Shown here: positions 16,841 to 25,134 of the stretch, piece after piece
Layout: each line of letters begins with the position of its first letter
How positions within the stretch are numbered: position 1 is the stretch's first letter
DNA from: Muribaculaceae bacterium
GTDB taxonomy: Bacteria; Bacteroidota; Bacteroidia; Bacteroidales; Muribaculaceae
Direction: 5' to 3'
DNA length: 64,000 nt
Assembly: GCA_023665425.1 (NCBI GenBank)
Contig: JAMPDX010000001.1
Span: forward strand, 1-64,000
Translations under genes and position numbers: made by a program
The notes under the pieces: model-generated
Seen by the model: only the letters and a program-made list of their open reading frames with translations
What the model was told of the DNA's origin: nothing
Database searches by the model: none

Positions 16841-17254
16841 TTAGGCGATGCCACGTTTTACAAGTTTCTTACTGTGTTTTGGGTCTTCAAGCTGTTCACA
16901 GATAGCGACACGCTTGCCGGCGCGTACTATCTTGGGGAGATAGCAGTCGAGGGCATGGTGAGGGAAGCCTGCGAGGTAGATGTAATCTTTGCTACCGCTT
17001 GCCCTGCGAGTGAGGGTAATTCCGAGAATTTCTGAAGCCGTTACTGCATCTTCAGCAAATGTCTCGTAGAAGTCACCGACACGGAACAAAAGGACTGCAT
17101 CCGGGTGCTTGCGCTTCATCTCGCGATATTGTACCATCAGCGGAGGCTCAACAACTCGCTTTGTGGTTGTGCTTGGCTCAAGCTTCACTTCGGTTGTGGC
17201 ATCCAACCAATCGAAGAGGCTGGGTTGGTTGACGAATGTTGTTGTCTTTCTCAT
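16841..17254 (-). CDS. Free-standing MutS domain I protein with clamp-binding-like motif
   Basis: A 137-residue protein that covers only the mismatch-recognition domain of MutS. Residues 36-130 align with MutS domain I ([59 protein letters not shown]), and F62-Y63-E64 keeps the Phe-x-Glu wedge that reads mismatches. There are no MutS domains II-V, so no ATPase. Residues 10-14, Q-P-S-L-F, fit the QxxLF sliding-clamp motif. It may bind mismatched DNA or the clamp and block host mismatch repair during phage recombination; that is inference. Confidence 0.8.
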   Translation of the reverse strand: MRKTTTFVNQPSLFDWLDATTEVKLEPSTTTKRVVEPPLMVQYREMKRKHPDAVLLFRVGDFYETFAEDAVTASEILGITLTRRASGSKDYIYLAGFPHHALDCYLPKIVRAGKRVAICEQLEDPKHSKKLVKRGIA

Positions 17255-17266
17255 GATTACCGAGCG

Positions 17267-17587
17267 TTAGATAAGTTCTGCATCATCGCCTTCAAACCAT
17301 GCTTGATAGGCTTCGTTGTCGCAGTATCCTGCGAGTGAGTTGAGGAGCTGCCATGCCCAACGTGTGATTTTGTCATCGTCATCGCTAACGTATGTGCCGC
17401 GGTGCTCGTAGTCTTTGTAATCGACAACCACATTTGCGGTGAGAGCCATGCGGAAATGTTCACGTCCGATTTTGGTCAGCTTGACAGGTGGGCAAACTGC
17501 GATTTCTTCTTTGCCGTCTACCAACACATCGCGGTCTTCGCCGAAGATGTTGATTGCGTGCAGCAGGTCTTGTAATGTTACTTCCAT
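17267..17587 (-). CDS. Phage hypothetical protein
   Basis: A 106-residue acidic protein with VTLQDLLHAI near the start and a C-terminal WAWQLLNSLAGYC segment. No known domain. It is the second gene of the leftward early operon, 12 bases before the mutS-I gene. Confidence 0.6.
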   Translation of the reverse strand: MEVTLQDLLHAINIFGEDRDVLVDGKEEIAVCPPVKLTKIGREHFRMALTANVVVDYKDYEHRGTYVSDDDDKITRWAWQLLNSLAGYCDNEAYQAWFEGDDAELI

Positions 17588-17607
17588 GATTGATATTTTT
17601 TGGTGAA

Positions 17608-17850
17608 TTATTTTTCGTTGTGGGTAATCGTATAGGTTACGCCGTTGTCGGTTGTTGACACGGCATACTTCTCATAGCCTGCGGCTTGGTTAAGTCTGCA
17701 TACGCAGGACTTGGCCGTTCCAAGCGTACCGGCTTCACGACAATCGAAGGTTACCGACACCCCAACAGGGATGCGTTTGACACTCTCCGTCAGAGACACT
17801 CGTCTGAAGAGGTATGGATTTTCTTGGGTTACTTGCTTTGTTTTCTGCAT
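17608..17850 (-). CDS. Phage hypothetical protein, first gene of leftward operon
   Basis: About 80 residues from ATG 17850; a longer start at 17877 is possible. It has RRVSLTESVKRIPVGVSVTF, a C-terminal YAVSTTDNGVTYTI, and a beta-rich pattern like small Bacteroidales mobile-element proteins. It is the first gene read from the leftward promoter in the control region. Function unknown. Confidence 0.6.
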   Translation of the reverse strand: MQKTKQVTQENPYLFRRVSLTESVKRIPVGVSVTFDCREAGTLGTAKSCVCRLNQAAGYEKYAVSTTDNGVTYTITHNEK

Positions 17851-17914
17851 ATTATTTTGTAAATTTGCGGTCAGCATCAGCGAGTTGCAATGCTATAACC
17901 GAAGTATTGTGATG

Positions 17915-17947
17915 CAAAGATACAACAAAACTTTTGTTCCCACCAAA
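17915..17947 (-). promoter_or_regulatory. Leftward phage promoter with built-in palindromic operator
   Basis: On the leftward strand, TTTG (17944-17947) and TATCTTTG (17915-17922) are 21 bases apart, as in Bacteroidota promoters. The spacer holds the 15-base perfect palindrome AACAAAACTTTTGTT at 17924-17938. The repressor gene starts 50 bases to the right, so this palindrome is its probable operator. Confidence 0.7.
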
Positions 17948-17996
17948 CAATAGTTCTGTTTTTAACAAAGTTTAACAATTCAACAAAAGAATACTT

Positions 17997-18332
17997 ATGC
18001 TTGAAGACAAGATAAAAGAGCATCTGACCGCGCAGAGACGCACGGTCAAAGAGCTTGCCAAGTACGTGGGAATGTCGGACACCGCCATCCGCAACATCTA
18101 CTCGCGCAACAGTTGTGAATTGGCAACCCTCCGTAAGATTGCTGAATTCTTTGAGGTGCCCTTGACTGAGTTCCTTGAGGAAACCGACTTGCGTATAAAC
18201 ATCAAAGACGTTGAGCGAAGCTTCAATCCCGGCCAGAATGACCCCGAGACAATCCAAAAGCTGACCGACATAATTGACGAGCAGCGCAAGAGAATTGACA
18301 TACTTACGGACAGATTACTCGGTATGCAATAG
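17997..18332 (+). CDS. XRE-family transcriptional repressor
   Basis: A 111-residue protein. The N-terminal helix-turn-helix (VKELAKYVGMSDTAIRNIYS, about residues 17-36) continues with LATLRKIAEFFEVPLTEFL, the XRE fold. The rest is a helical C-terminus ending in an RIDILTDRLLG coiled coil that may make a dimer. It is divergent from the leftward early operon and is the candidate lysogeny repressor. It lacks a LexA-like peptidase domain, so induction would not be by self-cleavage. Confidence 0.8.
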   Translation: MLEDKIKEHLTAQRRTVKELAKYVGMSDTAIRNIYSRNSCELATLRKIAEFFEVPLTEFLEETDLRINIKDVERSFNPGQNDPETIQKLTDIIDEQRKRIDILTDRLLGMQ

Positions 18333-18333
18333 A

Positions 18334-18615
18334 ATGATTGATATTGGGTTTGGTATAGCAGGGCTTATTATCGCGTTTATTGTTTTCGCTGAACTTCATA
18401 GTATCAGAGCCATTTTGGGCAGACGCGAGCAAGTTAGAGATGACCGACAAGAACTCTCTGACGAAATCCGCTCACTCAAAAGAATATCGGAACAACAAGG
18501 AGAAGCAATCAAAGACCTTATCGGGATTATTGAAGAAGCTAACGTGCCATTGTCTGCCTATGGGAAATCCATTATCAAACATGCAAAGACCCAGGCTGCA
18601 GAAACCGCCAAATAA
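18334..18615 (+). CDS. Small membrane/coiled-coil protein downstream of repressor
   Basis: About 93 residues from the ATG at 18334, one base after the repressor stop. One membrane helix (about residues 4-20) is followed by a charged coiled coil to about residue 65. The location in the lysogeny transcript suggests it is made by the prophage, perhaps in exclusion or control; function unknown. Confidence 0.6.
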   Translation: MIDIGFGIAGLIIAFIVFAELHSIRAILGRREQVRDDRQELSDEIRSLKRISEQQGEAIKDLIGIIEEANVPLSAYGKSIIKHAKTQAAETAK

Positions 18616-18717
18616 CGGCTTTCATTTGTTCAGATGATAAAGTGTATCACCGAGACCGCCAACAAGCCACAGAAGCCGCGAGAATGGCGAATAAGGCTAT
18701 ATTAACAACCAAAGACG

Positions 18718-19068
18718 ATGAACAAAGAAACAACATACAGAAAAGCCGACAGCTCCATTGACGAGTTGAGGGCATCGGCATTTGAATATCTGCTGCTCAA
18801 TCCGGGCAGCGAGTTCGGAGATTGGAGACAAGGTCTGATTGATGAATACCCCACGGAGGTAGTGGACGCACTTGGCACTGACCCGGAGCAAGCGTATGCC
18901 GACCTCGCCGACCTTTGGGAGACCGACTACTACGACCCCGCTACCGGCATGGAGCAGAAGTATTCAGAGTGGGCTATGACATTCACCAACGAGTATGCGA
19001 CAGGCGTTTACTACTTCCTTGTGGACGCTTGTAAGAAGCTCAAAAATTTCAACATCAGTGTGATTTGA
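18718..19068 (+). CDS. Prophage-end hypothetical protein
   Basis: A 116-residue acidic protein, with DELRASAFEYLLLNPGSEF near the start and EYATGVYYFLVDACKKL near the end. It is the last gene before the attachment site and is rightward like the repressor. No family recognised; genes in this place are often lysogenic-conversion cargo. Confidence 0.55.
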   Translation: MNKETTYRKADSSIDELRASAFEYLLLNPGSEFGDWRQGLIDEYPTEVVDALGTDPEQAYADLADLWETDYYDPATGMEQKYSEWAMTFTNEYATGVYYFLVDACKKLKNFNISVI

Positions 19069-19142
19069 AAAATCTACATACCAAGAGGTACAACAGCATG
19101 AAAACTGTTATAAACAACCATATTACTAATCAGAGCCGCCCA

Positions 19143-19184
19143 TTCGTAACGAAAAGGTCGTGGGTTCGAGTCCCACTTGCGGCT
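19143..19184 (+). other. Attachment site: 3' half of a tRNA-Thr(CGT) gene
   Basis: The sequence reads as the anticodon loop TTCGTAA, 3' anticodon strand CGAAA, variable AGGTC, T arm GTGGG-TTCGAGT-CCCAC, acceptor TTGCGGC and discriminator T. The 5' half that should pair (TTTCG for the anticodon stem, GCCGCAA for the acceptor) is missing to the left. This is the form of an attachment site for an integrase that targets the anticodon arm. The intact tRNA gene should be rebuilt at the other end of the element. Confidence 0.75.
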
Positions 19185-19205
19185 CAAACTCTAAAAGTAA
19201 CTATG

Positions 19206-19251
19206 AAGCTGCTACCCGGACTTACAGTAAGTCTACGTAACAGCTTTTTTT
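19206..19251 (+). terminator. Terminator after the tRNA-Thr site
   Basis: AAGCTGCTAC (19206-19215) pairs with GTAACAGCTT (19237-19246) with one mismatch, enclosing an inner stem GACTTA/TAAGTC, followed by TTTTTTT. It would have ended the host tRNA transcript before the phage inserted. Confidence 0.75.
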
Positions 19252-19371
19252 GGCTACCCGGGCAAGGTCTCACTTTGGTATAATTAGAGAAACAATTCGT
19301 ATTACATGCTCATGCTTATGGAGTGGGTTGACGAACTTTATGGGAATTTTATACGTTTCTTGTTGTAGAGT

Positions 19372-20478
19372 ATGAAAAAAATCAGACTTCATATTGTCTT
19401 GGCGCTTTGTGTGGGTACGGCAGTCTGTTCGCTTAGTTTGTCGGCCGGCACTCCTGTGGCCGCTTCATCTGTTATAGAGCAGGAGCTCAACCCGCAGAAC
19501 TATAAGGGTGAGAAGCTGATAGTCAGTGATGATACATGGCATTCCGATATCCTTGGCGACGGATATGAAGCTCGCACTATCAAGTTGCAGGATAGCTTCG
19601 ATGGTCCTGTCTGCTGCACTGTGATACGCCGCACTTCACCTCAACCTTCAGGCAAGGCGGTATTGTATGTGCATGGGTTTAACGACTATTTTTTTCAGAG
19701 CGAGATGGGCAAGTTGTTTAATGACTCTTCCATCAATTTCTATGCTGTGGACCTGCGACGATATGGCAGGAGCCTTCGCCCGTGGCAGTATCCGTTTGAT
19801 GTGCGCAACGTAGAGGAATATTTTGAGGATATAGATGCCGCCATGAGTATCATACAGCGTGACGGCAATACAGACATCACTCTGAGCGGACACTCTACCG
19901 GAGGCCTTACCGTCTTGACTTATGCAGCCAATCGCGGAGCAAGAGTGCCCGTGAGGCGCGTGGTGACCGACAGTCCGTTTCTACAATGGAATTTCAGTAG
20001 TCTTTACCGAAATCTGTTGTTGCCGGCAGTTAGCGCCTTTGGTGCCATTTCCCCGGCCACAAAGATAGATCAGGGGCATTGTGATGCATACGCCGAGAGT
20101 CTGCTCAAACAATATCATGGCGAATGGGAATATAACACTGATTGGAAGATGGTGTTCTCACCCCCGGTTAAGGCCGGTTGGATACGAGCCATAAGCCGAG
20201 CGCAGAGCTATCTGATGAAGCATGCTGCCAATATATATGTCCCTACATTAATAATGCATTCGTCGCGCAAGCTGCATACATGTATGTGGCAGGAGGACTG
20301 TCAGATTTCTGATGTGGTGCTTAATCCGAAGCAGATAGCTGAGAGGGGGCGTAAGATGGGCCCAAAGGCCACCGTAGCGACAATAGATGATGGCATGCAT
20401 GATCTAATACTCTCAGAGCCGTCGGTACGTGCTGCTGCATATGATACTATTTTTAACTTCATTCGCAATAATCCGTAA
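19372..20478 (+). CDS. Secreted alpha/beta hydrolase (serine aminopeptidase S33-like)
   Basis: A 368-residue protein with a signal peptide (residues 1-25, ending near LSAGTPVAA). LYVHGFNDYFFQSE is the oxyanion segment, SGHSTGGLT (about residues 165-173) holds the nucleophile serine, and DGMHDLILSEPS near the end gives the histidine. The family splits esters or acts as lysophospholipase in the envelope; the substrate is not evident. It stands seven bases before relA-like, so they probably share a transcript. Confidence 0.8.
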   Translation: MKKIRLHIVLALCVGTAVCSLSLSAGTPVAASSVIEQELNPQNYKGEKLIVSDDTWHSDILGDGYEARTIKLQDSFDGPVCCTVIRRTSPQPSGKAVLYVHGFNDYFFQSEMGKLFNDSSINFYAVDLRRYGRSLRPWQYPFDVRNVEEYFEDIDAAMSIIQRDGNTDITLSGHSTGGLTVLTYAANRGARVPVRRVVTDSPFLQWNFSSLYRNLLLPAVSAFGAISPATKIDQGHCDAYAESLLKQYHGEWEYNTDWKMVFSPPVKAGWIRAISRAQSYLMKHAANIYVPTLIMHSSRKLHTCMWQEDCQISDVVLNPKQIAERGRKMGPKATVATIDDGMHDLILSEPSVRAAAYDTIFNFIRNNP

Positions 20479-20485
20479 CAGAATA

Positions 20486-22699
20486 ATGTTGGAGACTAAA
20501 AATTACATTTATCCTGAAGAGCAACAAGCTCCTCTCTCCGTAATAGAAAAACAGCAAATACAGCGAGACATTCTCGCAATCGCAAGGATAAGTGATGCTT
20601 CGTTTACATCGGCGGAGCGACGCAAACTATATGCGCAGGCGTTAATGGCGCCTGAGGCCCTCCAACGAGATCGCCACTTCCTGAGTCGTGCATTGGTGGC
20701 CAGCCGCACTGCCCGGCTGTTTGCCGAGATGGTGGAGCCGGACCGTAACTTGCTTATCACCATTTTGCTGTCACCCGCGACTTTGGGTGGAGGTATCAGT
20801 ATGGAGCAGATAAAGGATGATTGGGGTGAAGATGTTGCTGCACTGATAGAGGGGTATGGCAAGGTCAGCGAATTTGCCTCTCGCGGCGCTGATGTCAGTC
20901 AGGATAATTTCCGCGGGCTTCTCCTCTCGCTCGCCGGAGATATACGCATCATCATAGTAATGATAGCCGAGTCTCTCGCTCTGATGCGCCTTATCAATAA
21001 CCATCCGCACAATGATTGGGTACGCACTGTAGCTTTCGAGGCCAACTGCCTGTATGCACAATTGGCCCACCGCCTTGGTTTGTATAAAATCAAAGGTGAG
21101 CTTGAGGACTTGAGCCTCAAATACACTAATAGGGAGATATACACCAACATAGCCCGGCGCCTAAATGAGACAAAGCGTCAACGCGATGCATATATCGCTG
21201 CCTTTATAGCCCCGATAAAGCAGAAACTGCAGGAGGCCGGACTCCGATTCTCAATCAAGGGCAGGACCAAGTCTATCAGCTCAATTTGGGCCAAAATCAA
21301 GAAGCAGAAAGTAGATTTGGACCACATATATGACCTGTTTGCCATACGTGTCATAATCGACACCCCACTGGAGCGCGAGAAGCGCGATTGCTGGCTGGCA
21401 TACAGCATCTTGGCTGATATGTATACTGCCAATCCGGCGCGTATGCGCGACTGGATATCCATCCCCAAAAGCAATGGTTATGAGAGCCTGCATGCCACAG
21501 TCATGGGCCCTGACAATAAATGGGTGGAGGTACAGTTCCGCACTGTACGCATGGACCTTGTGGCCGAGAAGGGTATGGCCGCTCATTGGCGATATAAGGG
21601 AGGCCACGGCGACTCTACAGACCAATGGATGAACAATATCCGTGACATTCTTGAGAGCGCTGATGCGGGCCCTATGCAGCTGATGCGGGCCATGAAAATG
21701 GATGCTGAGAAGGAAATTTATGCCTTCACTCCAAAGGGCGACCTGTTCAGATTAGCCCCGGGAAGCACAGTGCTCGACTTCGCTTTCCACATCCACTCGC
21801 GTGTTGGTTGTCAGTGCACCGGCGCCATTGTCAACTCCAAGCATGAGAAAATCACATATCGCATCCATAACGGCGACACTGTTGAGATCCTCACATCTTC
21901 CAATCAGACACCCAAGCAAGATTGGCTGCAATATGTCACTACTACTCGCGCGCGCAACAAGATACGTCAGGCCCTTAACGAGGCTAAAACGCGTCAGGCT
22001 GACTTGGGGCGCGAATTGCTTGAACGCCGACTGAAGAATCGCAAAATCGAAATTGAGGAGCAGGTACTGATGAAGGTCATTAAGAAGTTGGGCTACAAAT
22101 ATACCACCGACTTTTTTGCCGACATTGCCGAGGGCACCCTTGAGCTGGGACGTGTCATCAACATGTGTTTGCCTGAGGAATCTTCTGATGATGCCACCAA
22201 GCGTGTGGGTGCTGAGGAATTTAAGATAAGACAGGATAAGGACATCGACAGCGATGTCCTGGTGATTGGCGATAAGGATATTAAAGGGCTTAATTACAAA
22301 ATGGCACGCTGCTGTGCTCCGGTGTATGGCGATGATGTATTCGGCTTCATAAGCTCTGACGGCGTGGTGAAGATACATCGCCATGACTGCCCTAACGCAC
22401 GCAATATCAAGGAGAAATATCCCTATAGACTCATTTCTGTAAGGTGGAGTGGCAATGCCGGCTCACACATGTCGGTGGTGCTCAAAGTTGTCGGTACAGA
22501 TGATATAGGTATTGTCACCAATATCACTTCGATTATCAACAAGGAGAAGAATACCCAGCTGCGAGCCATCAGTATCAATTCATCGGAGGGACTCTTCCAG
22601 GGCATTCTTACCATTGGTATCGCTGACCGAAGCACTCTCACATCCTTGTTGAAGAAGATTGCTACGGTCAAGGGAGTAAAGCAAGTGACTCGCATGTAA
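20486..22699 (+). CDS. RelA/SpoT-family (p)ppGpp synthetase with degenerate HD domain
   Basis: About 737 residues from ATG 20486. The N-terminal part lines up with the HD hydrolase domain but lacks the HD pair (LLSPATL stands where LLHDVVED is expected) and DRLHNMR reads AESLALMR. The synthetase domain is intact: GRTKSISSIWAKIKK, YDLFAIRVI, IPKSNGYESLHATV, VEVQFRT. TGS, helical and zinc-finger (ARCCAP, HRHDCP) domains and a C-terminal ACT domain follow. So it makes (p)ppGpp but should not degrade it; a separate bifunctional Rel would be needed elsewhere. Confidence 0.85.
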   Translation: MLETKNYIYPEEQQAPLSVIEKQQIQRDILAIARISDASFTSAERRKLYAQALMAPEALQRDRHFLSRALVASRTARLFAEMVEPDRNLLITILLSPATLGGGISMEQIKDDWGEDVAALIEGYGKVSEFASRGADVSQDNFRGLLLSLAGDIRIIIVMIAESLALMRLINNHPHNDWVRTVAFEANCLYAQLAHRLGLYKIKGELEDLSLKYTNREIYTNIARRLNETKRQRDAYIAAFIAPIKQKLQEAGLRFSIKGRTKSISSIWAKIKKQKVDLDHIYDLFAIRVIIDTPLEREKRDCWLAYSILADMYTANPARMRDWISIPKSNGYESLHATVMGPDNKWVEVQFRTVRMDLVAEKGMAAHWRYKGGHGDSTDQWMNNIRDILESADAGPMQLMRAMKMDAEKEIYAFTPKGDLFRLAPGSTVLDFAFHIHSRVGCQCTGAIVNSKHEKITYRIHNGDTVEILTSSNQTPKQDWLQYVTTTRARNKIRQALNEAKTRQADLGRELLERRLKNRKIEIEEQVLMKVIKKLGYKYTTDFFADIAEGTLELGRVINMCLPEESSDDATKRVGAEEFKIRQDKDIDSDVLVIGDKDIKGLNYKMARCCAPVYGDDVFGFISSDGVVKIHRHDCPNARNIKEKYPYRLISVRWSGNAGSHMSVVLKVVGTDDIGIVTNITSIINKEKNTQLRAISINSSEGLFQGILTIGIADRSTLTSLLKKIATVKGVKQVTRM

Positions 22700-22721
22700 G
22701 CTGACAAACGCACAAATATCA

Positions 22722-22757
22722 AGCCGGAGATGAAATCACCATAGTTCATCTCCGGCT
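22722..22757. terminator. Bidirectional hairpin between convergent genes
   Basis: AGCCGGAGATGAA (22722-22734) pairs exactly with TTCATCTCCGGCT (22745-22757), 13 pairs with a 10-base loop. It lies between the ends of relA-like and the thioredoxin-fold gene. There is only a weak T-tract on each side. Confidence 0.7.
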
Positions 22758-22779
22758 GATAAGTTATTTAATGAGTCGG

Positions 22780-23877
22780 TTACTTACCCATGAGTTTAGC
22801 TAAAGTGTTGGGGAAAGTGGGGTCTGCACCAACCACTATCTTCTTGATCTTGCCGTCAGGACCTACGATTACCTTGGTAGGAAATCCTTGAACATAATAG
22901 GCACTCAGAATGGGGTTATTCTCCTGGGTGCAGTCATTGTAAACATTAACCCAAGTCATGTCATATTTCTTGACTGCCTCGCGCCATTTATCGGGGGTGT
23001 CTCTGCAGTCCACGCCAAAGATGACAAGCTCATCACCATATTTCTGTTGAAGCTCTTTCAGCTCCGGGAAACCTTTGACGCACCAACGGCACCATGAGCC
23101 CCAAAAGTCTATAATCACCCACTTGCCTTTGAAGTCAGAGAGGGAAACCATTTTACCGTTAAGGTCCGGCAGGGTAATGGCCGGGGCATCGACAGTGCCA
23201 CTCTCCAATTGCTGCATCATACGCTCCTGAGCCACAGTCTGTTCCTCAGATTGCTTCTTCTGCTCAACTGAGGGCATCAAGATGGATTGTGCATGAGCAT
23301 CGCCCAACAAAGGGTATGCATCCAGAAACTCCTGGCCATCGAGCATCATGAGTGCGTATGGCACTTCCGGAGCGGCCGGATTAGATGAAATATAGTTGGT
23401 TAATGCAGTGTTGATGTCTGCTGACAGGGCATCAATCTGAGCAATAGTTGACTCCGGGTTAGTATCATAATATGCAGCTAACTCCTGAAAATGTTGCATA
23501 TAGGGACTCAAGAGTTTGTTTACCTTTGTAACCCCCTCCATAAGGGCTGTGCCGGTGGCTGAGAAGTCACCTTGGCCATCAGCGTCAATTACAATATTCT
23601 CTTTGCCGTCAGCACTGAAGATGCGTGTGGCTATCGGATCTGTGCCCTCGGAGATGTTTATCACTACCGGGAATACAGCCTGCTCAAACTTCAGAGAGCC
23701 GTCAGCGTCTGTTGTCAAATTAATTGGCTTGGGAGTGGCATCAGACTGATTCAGCGGGGTTTGCTCGATAGTCACATTTTTGCCGGCACCGTTGGCTATA
23801 TTCAGTATCACCTCAGCGTTAGCCGTAAGCCCTAAGGCCATAGTGCCAATAAGTAATGCTACTTTCTTAATATCCAT
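22780..23877 (-). CDS. TlpA-like thioredoxin-fold protein, exported
   Basis: A 365-residue protein with signal peptide (residues 1-21, LGLTANA). A Bacteroidota-type N-terminal domain of about 200 residues is followed by a TlpA/ResA thioredoxin domain from about 225: PDLNGKMVSLSDFKGKWVI, then GSWCRWCVKGFPEL with the Cys-x-x-Cys pair, and YYVQGFPTKVIVGPDG with the cis-proline. It probably reduces disulfides in the periplasm or at the outer membrane. Confidence 0.85.
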   Translation of the reverse strand: MDIKKVALLIGTMALGLTANAEVILNIANGAGKNVTIEQTPLNQSDATPKPINLTTDADGSLKFEQAVFPVVINISEGTDPIATRIFSADGKENIVIDADGQGDFSATGTALMEGVTKVNKLLSPYMQHFQELAAYYDTNPESTIAQIDALSADINTALTNYISSNPAAPEVPYALMMLDGQEFLDAYPLLGDAHAQSILMPSVEQKKQSEEQTVAQERMMQQLESGTVDAPAITLPDLNGKMVSLSDFKGKWVIIDFWGSWCRWCVKGFPELKELQQKYGDELVIFGVDCRDTPDKWREAVKKYDMTWVNVYNDCTQENNPILSAYYVQGFPTKVIVGPDGKIKKIVVGADPTFPNTLAKLMGK

Positions 23878-23906
23878 ATTATATCTGTTTTCGGGGTTAT
23901 ATGAGT

Positions 23907-23943
23907 TATTAGTAATGCGCTGTGAGAATGCGCATTACTAATA
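23907..23943 (-). promoter_or_regulatory. Perfect 14-bp inverted repeat in thioredoxin leader
   Basis: TATTAGTAATGCGC (23907-23920) and GCGCATTACTAATA (23930-23943) are exact complements around a nine-base loop. It lies between ddh and the thioredoxin-fold gene. A TATATTTG box (leftward, 23947-23954) is just upstream, so the hairpin may be the 5' end of the thioredoxin transcript. It may instead end the ddh transcript. Confidence 0.6.
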
Positions 23944-23989
23944 CAACAAATATATGGTCTAAAAAGTTAACAGAGTTAACAGAAATAGC

Positions 23990-24889
23990 CTATACCAGAT
24001 GAGCGACAGCCTCCTCGCGTGAACACTCCAGCAGGTCAACCACGGGAATCTCGATCATGGTGTAGCAGCCGGGGAGTTGGCGCATGGCCGCGCGTGCACA
24101 ACTCACCATTACCTGGCCGGTGAGGGCAGGATTGTTGATCTTCATATCGAACTCAAAGAGCTGGTTATGGGTCTTGCCACTCACTCCCTTACGAGTCATG
24201 TTGACACCATGGCCCACATCATTAAGTGCATCTACACTCTCTACGGCAAAGACATGTGTCTCATCGTTGGCGAAGTAAGGATCAGCCTTTATAGCGGCAG
24301 CCACCACCGGCAACTCATATCCGGGAAGGAGCTCTACATATACCATACGACGATGTATGCCGGTGCCCAGAGGAATTGTCATAGACAGGGCATCCTTCAC
24401 ACCCTCAATAGCCTTGACAGCCACTGTGTGGCCCATAGAACGACCGGGACCGAAGTTGGTGTATGTCACACCCTCGGGGGCGCAAGCCTGCATCAGTGTG
24501 CGCACTACTGAGTCTGAGCCCGGGTCCCAACCGGCAGATATGATGCTGACAGCCTCATTGGCCTTTGCCTCAGCATCCAGATGACTGCGCAGCTCGGGTA
24601 TCTGAGTGTGGATATCAAAGCTGTCAACTGTGTTGATGCCTCGTTTAAGCATCTTGACAGCATATTCTTCAACCTTGCGAGTTGGGGTAGCCAGCAGAGC
24701 TACATCCACATCCACCAGGTCATCGATTGTGTCTGTGACCTTATACTTTGATATCTCCGGCGGACAATCCTTTGCGCCCTGGCGGCGTATGATACCCACA
24801 ATTTCGAAATCGGGAGCGGCTTCCAGAGCCTGAACTGTGTATTTGCCGATGTTGCCATAGCCCACAACGGCTGCTCTAATTTTCTTCAT
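23990..24889 (-). CDS. ddh: meso-Diaminopimelate dehydrogenase
   Basis: A 299-residue NADP-dependent enzyme that makes meso-diaminopimelate from tetrahydrodipicolinate in one step, for lysine and peptidoglycan. AVVGYGNIGKYTV (residues 7-19) is the Rossmann loop. SAGWDPGSDSVVRTLM and FGPGRSMGHTVAVKAI are family signatures, and the length is normal for the family. It bypasses DapF and the succinylated or aminotransferase routes; see the dapF remnant at 63184. Confidence 0.9.
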   Translation of the reverse strand: MKKIRAAVVGYGNIGKYTVQALEAAPDFEIVGIIRRQGAKDCPPEISKYKVTDTIDDLVDVDVALLATPTRKVEEYAVKMLKRGINTVDSFDIHTQIPELRSHLDAEAKANEAVSIISAGWDPGSDSVVRTLMQACAPEGVTYTNFGPGRSMGHTVAVKAIEGVKDALSMTIPLGTGIHRRMVYVELLPGYELPVVAAAIKADPYFANDETHVFAVESVDALNDVGHGVNMTRKGVSGKTHNQLFEFDMKINNPALTGQVMVSCARAAMRQLPGCYTMIEIPVVDLLECSREEAVAHLV

Positions 24890-25054
24890 ATACTAATGCT
24901 TATAATATTTACTCATATAAATAACGCACAAAGTCGAAAAATTCCCGCCAAGACCCCCAATTTTTTTATTTTCGTTTGAGCCGGTATGCCGGTACATGCT
25001 CTTGGTTAATGGATGTTCGGGGTATAAAAATTTCACTATGACAATATTTTTTAC

Positions 25055-25080
25055 TAACTTTGCACCGTTTTTTTAACGGT
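25055..25080 (+). promoter_or_regulatory. Promoter of the AspT-type transporter
   Basis: TAACTTTG (25055-25062) is a -7 box of the Bacteroidota type. The next bases form a six-pair hairpin ACCGTT/AACGGT (25064-25080) at the start of the leader, 55 bases before the gene. Confidence 0.6.
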
Positions 25081-25134
25081 TCGCGGGTATGCCCCGGCGG
25101 GCTAAAATTCAGCTTTATAAGCATTTAAAATTAC

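Larger units (their letters stand above)
1..19184. mobile_element. Right-hand part of an integrated Bacteroidales prophage
   Basis: The block runs from the window edge to a tRNA-Thr 3' half. It holds a large virion-type protein, a dense leftward array of small genes with ATGA overlaps, replication genes (DnaC-like loader, DnaD-type initiator), a recombination set (RecE-like nuclease, RecT, SNF2 helicase, DUF1064 nuclease), HU, an excisionase-like protein and an XRE repressor facing the leftward block. This is the layout of a temperate phage. No integrase, terminase, portal or capsid gene is inside the window, so they must lie further left if the element is complete. An integrative plasmid-like element is a weaker alternative, because the 967-residue protein and its neighbours look like phage structural genes. 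Confidence 0.85.

Noticed and set aside
19065-19283. Rightward 72-codon frame across the tRNA-Thr remnant
   Set aside because: Its middle (SWVRVPLAAQ) is the usual translation of a tRNA 3' end, and it overlaps the previous gene; not a protein gene.
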